Of a DNA stretch of 6,455 nt, positions 3,019 to 6,455 are shown piece by piece; the first letter of the stretch is position 1, and each line of letters begins with the position of its first letter. Under the pieces are notes generated by a model. It was not told where the DNA came from. It ran no database searches and was given only the letters and a program-made list of their open reading frames with translations. The DNA lies in the NCBI GenBank assembly GCA_964451885.1, contig CAYVJW010000093.1, positions 1 through 6,455 of the forward strand, read 5' to 3'. The position numbers and the translations under genes are program-made. Origin of the DNA: CAYVJW01 sp964451885. Its GTDB lineage: Bacteria; Patescibacteriota; Gracilibacteria; UBA4473.

Positions 3019-5478
3019 TTAGTTTAGTGAATTTTTCCACAAAAAGTAAGCCACTTGCCCCATAGAAATCCCCCCATCCCCACAAGGAACTTCACGATTA
3101 ACCAAAACCCCATTATCAACTAAAAAAGAAGTCATAATCGTGTTATAAGCACATCCCCCACTCCAAACCACCGGCAAATCCGAATTATATTTCTTCGCCA
3201 TTTCCAAAAATCCTTTCGCCAAATAAAGCTGCGCATTAAAAGCCAATTCCTCCCTCGAGACCTTCCCCATATTCTCAACCAAATATTTAAACAAAAAAGT
3301 AGTATTTAAAACAAAAATATCTTCTTGTTTCTCAATTAACGGTTCAATTCCAAACATTACTCTATTTCTAATTTTTTTCACTGTTAACTGTTCACTGTCG
3401 TAGACCCTGAGCTTGCCGAATGGGAGCTTGTCGAATGGGCTCACTGATAACTGTTCAAGCATCTGCCCCCCCCTCCCCTCATAATCATTTTTATCACAAA
3501 CACCCAAAAGTACAGCCACACAATCCAAAATCCTCCCACAACTCGAACTTGCTATGCAATTAAAGTTTTGCTCTTTTTGGTTTATGAAAGATTTGATTTG
3601 ATGCAAAGAAAAGTGATTTTTACTTTTAATTGATAAATCTTCACGGCGGCGAAACGACGACGCCTCGCCTTCAATATGCTGATAAATATTTAATTCTCTC
3701 ACACATAGTAATTTTTGAATTTCACCTACCGATAAAAATTTCGACAAAATCCCCACCAACATCCGCACCGGCTCCTTATTTGCCATATCTCCCCCCACTA
3801 AAACCTGATCCTCCAGTTTCCCAATCCGCCTGCCACAATGAAACACTTCCCCTCCCCACACATTCCCGTCCTCCCCCATTCCCATCCCATCCGCCGCAAT
3901 ACCGATAAAATCATCCAAACCATGCTCTAAAGCCACGGAAAACACATGCGCCTTATGGTGCTGAACTTCATGACATTCAATCCCCTTTTCCTTTGCAAAC
4001 TCCTTCGCAAACCGATGGGTATTAAATTCAGGATTTTTATCACAAAGAACAACTTTCGGATCACGCCCCGTAAACTTCAAAAAACTATTCAATGTCTGCT
4101 TATAATTCTCAAAATTTTCCAAATGAAAAGTATTTCCCAATTCCTGTGAAAGAAGCAAGCAGTTACCCCTCTTCAGGCAAAAAGTATTCTTCATCTCTCC
4201 CCCCACCGCCAAAATATCATCCTCAAACGTTTGATATTTCCCGGGAACATTAATCTCCTCCGGCACATACCCCCTGCTCCGGCGAATCAATAAAGGCAAG
4301 TCCCCTATCACCTTTACAATCGAATCATCAGAAAAATTAACAATTTCGCGATTGTAATCCAAAATATGCTTCACAAACTGTTCTTCTTTTTTGATGGTAA
4401 TCGGCATCCCCGGCATGTTTGAAGACGTAAAAATTATCGGCGCATCCAAATACTCAAATAGCAAATAATGAAGCGGAGCATACGGTAAAATAAAACCCAA
4501 CCGATCATTCTCTGAAATATGAAACATTCCATCTCCCTTTTTCTTCAACAAAACAATCGGCCTTTTACTTGATTTCAATAGTTTTTCTTCTTCTTTCGAA
4601 GTGTGAACAAATTTTTTGATCATACCTAGATCTTTCGCCATTAAAGCAAAAGGCTTATTAGGACGATGCAGTAATTTTCGCAAATTCTGAACAACTCTCT
4701 CTTTCGTCAGACAAACAAGAGAAAACCCGCCAATGCCCTTAACTGTCACAATTTTACCCTGTTTTATTAATATTCCAACTTCATGAATCTTATTATTAAT
4801 TAATTGAGGACCACACCCCTCACACACAATACCTTGCGCATGCATCCGCCTGTTTTCCGGATCCCCGTATTCTTCACAACAAGACTCGCACATAGAAAAA
4901 TCCCCCATCACTGTATTTTCTCGATCAAACGGATATCCCTTCATAATAGAAAACCGAGGCCCGCAATCCGTACAACCAATATGAAAATACCCACATCGAC
5001 GATTATCCGAATCAAATAATTCTTGCAAGCACTCTTCACAAACAGCCACATCCGGAGGAATACGAATACCTTCCCCCCTGTTAAGGGGGGACTGAGGGGG
5101 GTTTTGGGTACAAACATCTCTCTCTGCACCAACACTCCCCCTTATCTCAAACTCCTTCCCAATCTCTAATTCCTCATTTTCAATCTCTAATTTTCGTAGA
5201 CCCTGAGCTTGTTGTAAACCCTGTCGTAGACCCTGAGCTTGTCGAATGGAAGCTTGTCGAATAGGCCGAATGGGATAATTTTTAATTGATTCCACCCTCG
5301 CCAAAACCGGAACCCTCTCCAAAATTGCCAACACCTTCCCCTTATCATCCGCCACAATCCTCACCCCCTCCCCTGTATTTTGCACAAAACCTTTTAATCC
5401 GGCTTTCCTGGCCTCACGCAAAATAAAAGGACGAAATCCCACTCCTTGAACAATACCGGTAATTATGAAGTCGAACAT
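3019..5478 (-). CDS. hypF: Carbamoyltransferase HypF with in-frame repeat insertions
   Basis: HypF uses ATP and carbamoyl phosphate to make the carbamoyl group passed to HypE, the precursor of the active-site cyanides. Domains in order: acylphosphatase (about 5-68, GVGFRPF with R16, and N34); zinc fingers with the exact family spacing (C147-x2-C150-x18-C169-x2-C172-x24-C197-x2-C200-x18-C219-x2-C222); YrdC-like (about 235-410, KPFALM, TSSNMPGMPI, RRSRGYVPE); and Kae1-like carbamoyltransferase (about 420-819, HHKAH 507-511, ADGMGMGEDG, SSCGRILD, WSGGCAYN, CGDGGISMGQ). All key motifs are present. At 819 residues it exceeds the usual 740-780. The excess is explained by repeat-derived peptides at about residues 71-108, 122-137 and 675-701, and possibly 603-614. 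The frame is intact throughout, so I call it functional rather than a pseudogene. Conserved YEGQAAIELE is YEGRGGQMLE here, next to a run of eight G. It follows the 157-residue gene by 11 nt. Confidence 0.96.
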   Translation of the reverse strand: MFDFIITGIVQGVGFRPFILREARKAGLKGFVQNTGEGVRIVADDKGKVLAILERVPVLARVESIKNYPIRPIRQASIRQAQGLRQGLQQAQGLRKLEIENEELEIGKEFEIRGSVGAERDVCTQNPPQSPLNRGEGIRIPPDVAVCEECLQELFDSDNRRCGYFHIGCTDCGPRFSIMKGYPFDRENTVMGDFSMCESCCEEYGDPENRRMHAQGIVCEGCGPQLINNKIHEVGILIKQGKIVTVKGIGGFSLVCLTKERVVQNLRKLLHRPNKPFALMAKDLGMIKKFVHTSKEEEKLLKSSKRPIVLLKKKGDGMFHISENDRLGFILPYAPLHYLLFEYLDAPIIFTSSNMPGMPITIKKEEQFVKHILDYNREIVNFSDDSIVKVIGDLPLLIRRSRGYVPEEINVPGKYQTFEDDILAVGGEMKNTFCLKRGNCLLLSQELGNTFHLENFENYKQTLNSFLKFTGRDPKVVLCDKNPEFNTHRFAKEFAKEKGIECHEVQHHKAHVFSVALEHGLDDFIGIAADGMGMGEDGNVWGGEVFHCGRRIGKLEDQVLVGGDMANKEPVRMLVGILSKFLSVGEIQKLLCVRELNIYQHIEGEASSFRRREDLSIKSKNHFSLHQIKSFINQKEQNFNCIASSSCGRILDCVAVLLGVCDKNDYEGRGGQMLEQLSVSPFDKLPFGKLRVYDSEQLTVKKIRNRVMFGIEPLIEKQEDIFVLNTTFLFKYLVENMGKVSREELAFNAQLYLAKGFLEMAKKYNSDLPVVWSGGCAYNTIMTSFLVDNGVLVNREVPCGDGGISMGQVAYFLWKNSLN
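3379..3397. repeat. Repeat family B in hypF
   Basis: CACTGTTAACTGTTCACTG; the 16-mer at 3383-3398 (GTTAACTGTTCACTGT) is the exact reverse complement of 1553-1568 upstream of hypC. It is translated as DSEQLTV and directly abuts the family A unit. Confidence 0.8.
3398..3439. repeat. Repeat family A, second copy, in the Kae1-like domain of hypF
   Basis: This 42-bp unit has three mismatches to 5224-5265 and the same orientation, with two 16-bp near-copies of GAGCTTGYCGAATGGG at 3409 and 3424. Here hypF reads it one frame off relative to the other copy, giving PFDKLPFGKLRVYD instead of IRQAS-IRQAQGLR. Confidence 0.9.
3441..3457. repeat. Repeat family B, variant copy on the other side of the family A unit
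   Basis: TCACTGATAACTGTTCA is a variant of the unit at 3379-3397, so two family B pieces flank the family A unit in a B-A-B composite of about 80 bp. It is read as EQLSV in HypF. Confidence 0.7.
3637..3672. repeat. GC-rich island in hypF, possible further repeat insertion
   Basis: A sharply GC-rich stretch in an AT-rich gene, with an imperfect inverted repeat (GGCGGCG against CGCCTCGCC). It is read as EGEASSFRRRED in a variable region of the Kae1-like domain. No second copy is in the window, so the repeat nature is a guess from composition and symmetry. Confidence 0.35.
5072..5102. repeat. Repeat family D, G/C-run hairpin element in hypF
   Basis: Six C at 5073-5078 and six G at 5085-5090 form a 7-bp stem (with T5079-A5084) around a 4-nt loop, followed by a second G run at 5096-5101. 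On the minus strand it is translated as NPPQSPLNRGEG. I recall NPPQSPL-type peptides as products of a common dispersed element in several phyla. It is far more GC-rich than its surroundings. Confidence 0.75.
5159..5191. repeat. Repeat family C (AT-rich tandem) in hypF
   Basis: Two degenerate copies of a CAATCTCTAATT-type unit, translated as KLEIENEELEIG. The segment 5176-5191 (ATTTTCAATCTCTAAT) differs by one base from 1294-1309 between hypC and hypD. Confidence 0.7.
5194..5265. repeat. Repeat family A inside hypF (acylphosphatase to zinc-finger linker)
   Basis: Two direct copies of the 19-mer TCGTAGACCCTGAGCTTGT start at 5194 and 5224, 30 bp apart. The second continues into a 15-bp tandem (GAGCTTGTCGAATGG at 5235, AAGCTTGTCGAATAG at 5250). 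The 42-bp unit 5224-5265 matches 3398-3439 at 39 of 42 positions. In the hypF frame it reads as IRQAS, IRQAQGLRQ and AQGLR. The core TTCGACAAGCTCAGG (other strand) is, from memory, a widespread dispersed repeat motif in bacterial genomes. Confidence 0.9.
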
Positions 5479-5489
5479 GACAAAATACT

Positions 5490-5963
5490 CTATTCTTCAT
5501 CAGAAGCAATAAGGGCATCAGCTGTAAGATCACCTGAAAAACCTACAAAAACCTCATCAATAGTATCCTTCTGAGACAATCCAATCCTTTCGACAATCCT
5601 CCTACAAAATTCTTCCCGAACTTTGCACAGAAATCTATCTATATCGCTTCCAGGATTTTCTTCATTTTCAGAAATAGGCCATTCCTCAATTAATTTATTT
5701 TTGAAAGCTTTTTCAACAGGTCTCGTTACTCTTAAAATATTGGCTCTAAGTCCTTCAGGATCATCTATATTTTTCCTGATCCTATCTATCACTTCGGCAA
5801 TTATTCCAGCAACAGTAAGGCGACAATCAACCGCTGCTTTTTCTGCGCTTTGCAAATATTCCAAAATCTCAACAGGTACACGATCTTTCAAGTCTTTTAG
5901 ATTATCATCTAATAATACATCTCGAAACACGTTTACTAATTCCATCCCGATAATTTTTTCCAT
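5490..5963 (-). CDS. Hypothetical protein, first gene of the hypF operon
   Basis: I do not recognise this 157-residue protein. It is acidic, mostly helical by eye, and has no signal peptide or membrane segment. Residues 1-63 look like three helices (MELVNVFRDVLL, VPVEILEYLQSAEKAA, TVAGIIAEVIDRIRKN), and residues 107-128 form another (DIDRFLCKVREEFCRRIVERI). A polar break (SENEENPGSD, 98-107) separates two halves. Its three cysteines (C47, C113, C120) do not form a recognisable metal motif. The end (DEVFVGFSGDLTADALIASDEE) is acidic. The start at 5963 is the first ATG after a good promoter candidate; an internal ATG at residue 7 (MELVNV) is possible. The TAG stop is 11 nt before hypF, so the two genes are probably cotranscribed, which suggests but does not prove a link to hydrogenase maturation. 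That it is a real gene is supported by length, promoter and tight spacing. Confidence 0.75.
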   Translation of the reverse strand: MEKIIGMELVNVFRDVLLDDNLKDLKDRVPVEILEYLQSAEKAAVDCRLTVAGIIAEVIDRIRKNIDDPEGLRANILRVTRPVEKAFKNKLIEEWPISENEENPGSDIDRFLCKVREEFCRRIVERIGLSQKDTIDEVFVGFSGDLTADALIASDEE

Positions 5964-5999
5964 TTTTATATATGAATAAAAAAATAAATTTGGTTGCTA

Positions 6000-6008
6000 T
6001 GTTATAAT
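6000..6008 (+). promoter_or_regulatory. Extended -10 promoter for the endopeptidase gene
   Basis: TGTTATAAT is a perfect TGn-TATAAT extended -10 element for a housekeeping sigma factor. There is no good -35 box at the usual distance (about 5980-5985 is A-rich), as is common for extended -10 promoters. Transcription would start near 6015, giving a leader of about 46 nt before the ATG at 6061. Confidence 0.6.
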
Positions 6009-6028
6009 CATTTTTACATCCTTATCAA
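6001..6028 (-). promoter_or_regulatory. Sigma70-type promoter for the hypF operon
   Basis: On the minus strand, TTGATA (6028-6023) and TATAAC (6006-6001) are separated by 16 bp; each box matches the consensus at five of six positions. Transcription would start near 5994 and give a leader of about 30 nt to the ATG at 5963. Its -10 box overlaps the -10 box of the opposite promoter (6003-6008), so RNA polymerase could occupy only one at a time. Confidence 0.6.
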
Positions 6029-6060
6029 GAATTAGTAGCTTATTTTAATATTCTTTCATA

Positions 6061-6438
6061 ATGCAAAAAATCTTCTGCTTCGGCAACGAACATATTCCCG
6101 GAGATGAAACAGCCCTCCTTCTCGCAAAAAAAATCAAACACCCAAAATTTCAGTTTATCATCACCGAAAGCCCCCACAAAATCCTGAACGAAAATGAAGA
6201 AATCATTATCATGGACGTCATAAAAGGCCTAAAAGAAGTACAAATACTGGAAAACATCGATGATCTAGAACTCTGCAACTCCCTCACCTGCCACGACCTG
6301 GATCTGGGATTTTATTTAAAGTTGATGAAAGAAACCGGAAAAATAAAGAAAGTGAAAATTATTGGATTGCCGTATGGGGAAAAGGATTTGAAGAAATTGA
6401 AAGTATTAACCGAAAAACTCGCAGTATACAATAAATAA
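6061..6438 (+). CDS. Hydrogenase maturation endopeptidase-like protein (peptidase M52 family)
   Basis: A 125-residue protein resembling the HyaD/HybD/HycI family, which removes the C-terminal extension of the [NiFe] hydrogenase large subunit once nickel is in place. The family pattern is visible: an N-terminal strand and loop FGNEHIPGDETA (D15/E16, like the GN..GDD/E motif), a buried strand with Asp EEIIIMDVIKG (D52), and SLTCHDLDLGFYLKL (H78). E16, D52 and H78 are the equivalents of the three nickel-sensing ligands of HybD. The HDLDL block followed by KVKIIGLPYGE is closer to proteases serving group 3 or 4 cytoplasmic hydrogenases than to HybD; that subgroup call is an inference. The protein is shorter than the usual 145-165 residues, mostly in the central region. 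It is transcribed divergently from the hypF operon, with a strong extended -10 candidate 52 nt upstream. No Shine-Dalgarno sequence is seen. Confidence 0.82.
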   Translation: MQKIFCFGNEHIPGDETALLLAKKIKHPKFQFIITESPHKILNENEEIIIMDVIKGLKEVQILENIDDLELCNSLTCHDLDLGFYLKLMKETGKIKKVKIIGLPYGEKDLKKLKVLTEKLAVYNK

Positions 6439-6439
6439 C

Positions 6440-6455
6440 ATGTACTTGCAAGCCA
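6440..6455 (+). CDS. Possible first codons of the next gene (partial)
   Basis: An ATG at 6440-6442, one base after the endopeptidase stop codon, opens a frame (MYLQA) that runs off the window. The near-overlapping stop and start would suit translational coupling. Only five codons are visible, so this is a positional suggestion. Confidence 0.2.

Noticed and set aside
5072..5102. G/C hairpin as a transcription terminator
   Set aside because: It lies inside hypF, no T run follows the stem on the minus strand, and it belongs to the repeat-derived insertion.
4941..5135. Minus-strand ORF overlapping hypF in another frame
   Set aside because: It lies within the hypF zinc-finger region, whose frame is confirmed by eight correctly spaced cysteines.
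3376..5268. The repeats as a CRISPR array
   Set aside because: Units are few, irregularly spaced, of several unrelated types, and translated within hypF; there are no uniform spacers.
3019..5478. hypF as a pseudogene broken by repeats
   Set aside because: The frame is uninterrupted over 819 codons, the insertions preserve phase, and all zinc-finger, YrdC and Kae1-like motifs are intact.
5623..5979. 118-codon plus-strand ORF opposite the 157-residue gene
   Set aside because: Its Ser/Ile/Phe-rich composition is typical of an antisense shadow. The minus-strand frame has normal composition, a promoter and operon spacing.

Overview
The window is AT-rich bacterial DNA that carries most of a [NiFe]-hydrogenase maturation (hyp) locus. 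One strand bears hypF, a DNPH1/Rcl-type nucleotide hydrolase, hypA, hypC and hypD. A gene resembling a hydrogenase maturation endopeptidase diverges from the cluster at the right end. This implies an organism with at least one [NiFe] hydrogenase, probably anaerobic or facultative. The structural subunits, hypB and hypE are not in view. The taxon is not resolved: AT-richness, almost no Shine-Dalgarno sequences, dispersed short repeats and a standard genetic code (no in-frame TGA in any gene) would suit several uncultivated bacterial lineages.

Layout, left to right. (1) The 3' end of an unrecognised plus-strand gene (1-264) converges on hypD. (2) hypC (1329-1535) and hypD (278-1288) form a minus-strand pair. 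(3) A plus-strand toxin-antitoxin pair (ribbon-helix-helix antitoxin 1659-1901, MazF toxin 1891-2232) sits between hypC and hypA. (4) A tight minus-strand operon follows: a 157-residue protein of unknown function (5490-5963), hypF (3019-5478), DNPH1-like (2589-3008) and hypA (2247-2573/2576), with gaps of only 10 to 12 nt. (5) A 97-nt divergent intergenic region (5964-6060) contains two good sigma70-type promoter candidates whose -10 boxes overlap on opposite strands. (6) The endopeptidase-like gene (6061-6438) and perhaps the first codons of another gene complete the window.

How the genes work together (family knowledge): HypF turns carbamoyl phosphate into a carbamoyl adduct that is passed to HypE and dehydrated to cyanide. 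HypC and HypD hold the iron and assemble Fe(CN)2CO. HypA, with HypB, delivers nickel. The endopeptidase then trims the large subunit. The DNPH1-like gene has no known place in this pathway.

The most unusual feature is hypF itself. Its frame is open over 819 codons, but it carries at least three in-frame blocks of low-complexity repeat DNA (about 5155-5268, 5068-5115 and 3376-3456) at positions where the family needs only a linker. Related repeat pieces occur in the hypC-hypD gap, just upstream of hypC, and across the hypD stop codon. One 42-bp unit is present twice in hypF and is translated in two different reading frames. This looks like dispersed short repeats that colonised coding sequence while keeping the frame, comparable in principle to the Rickettsia palindromic elements.
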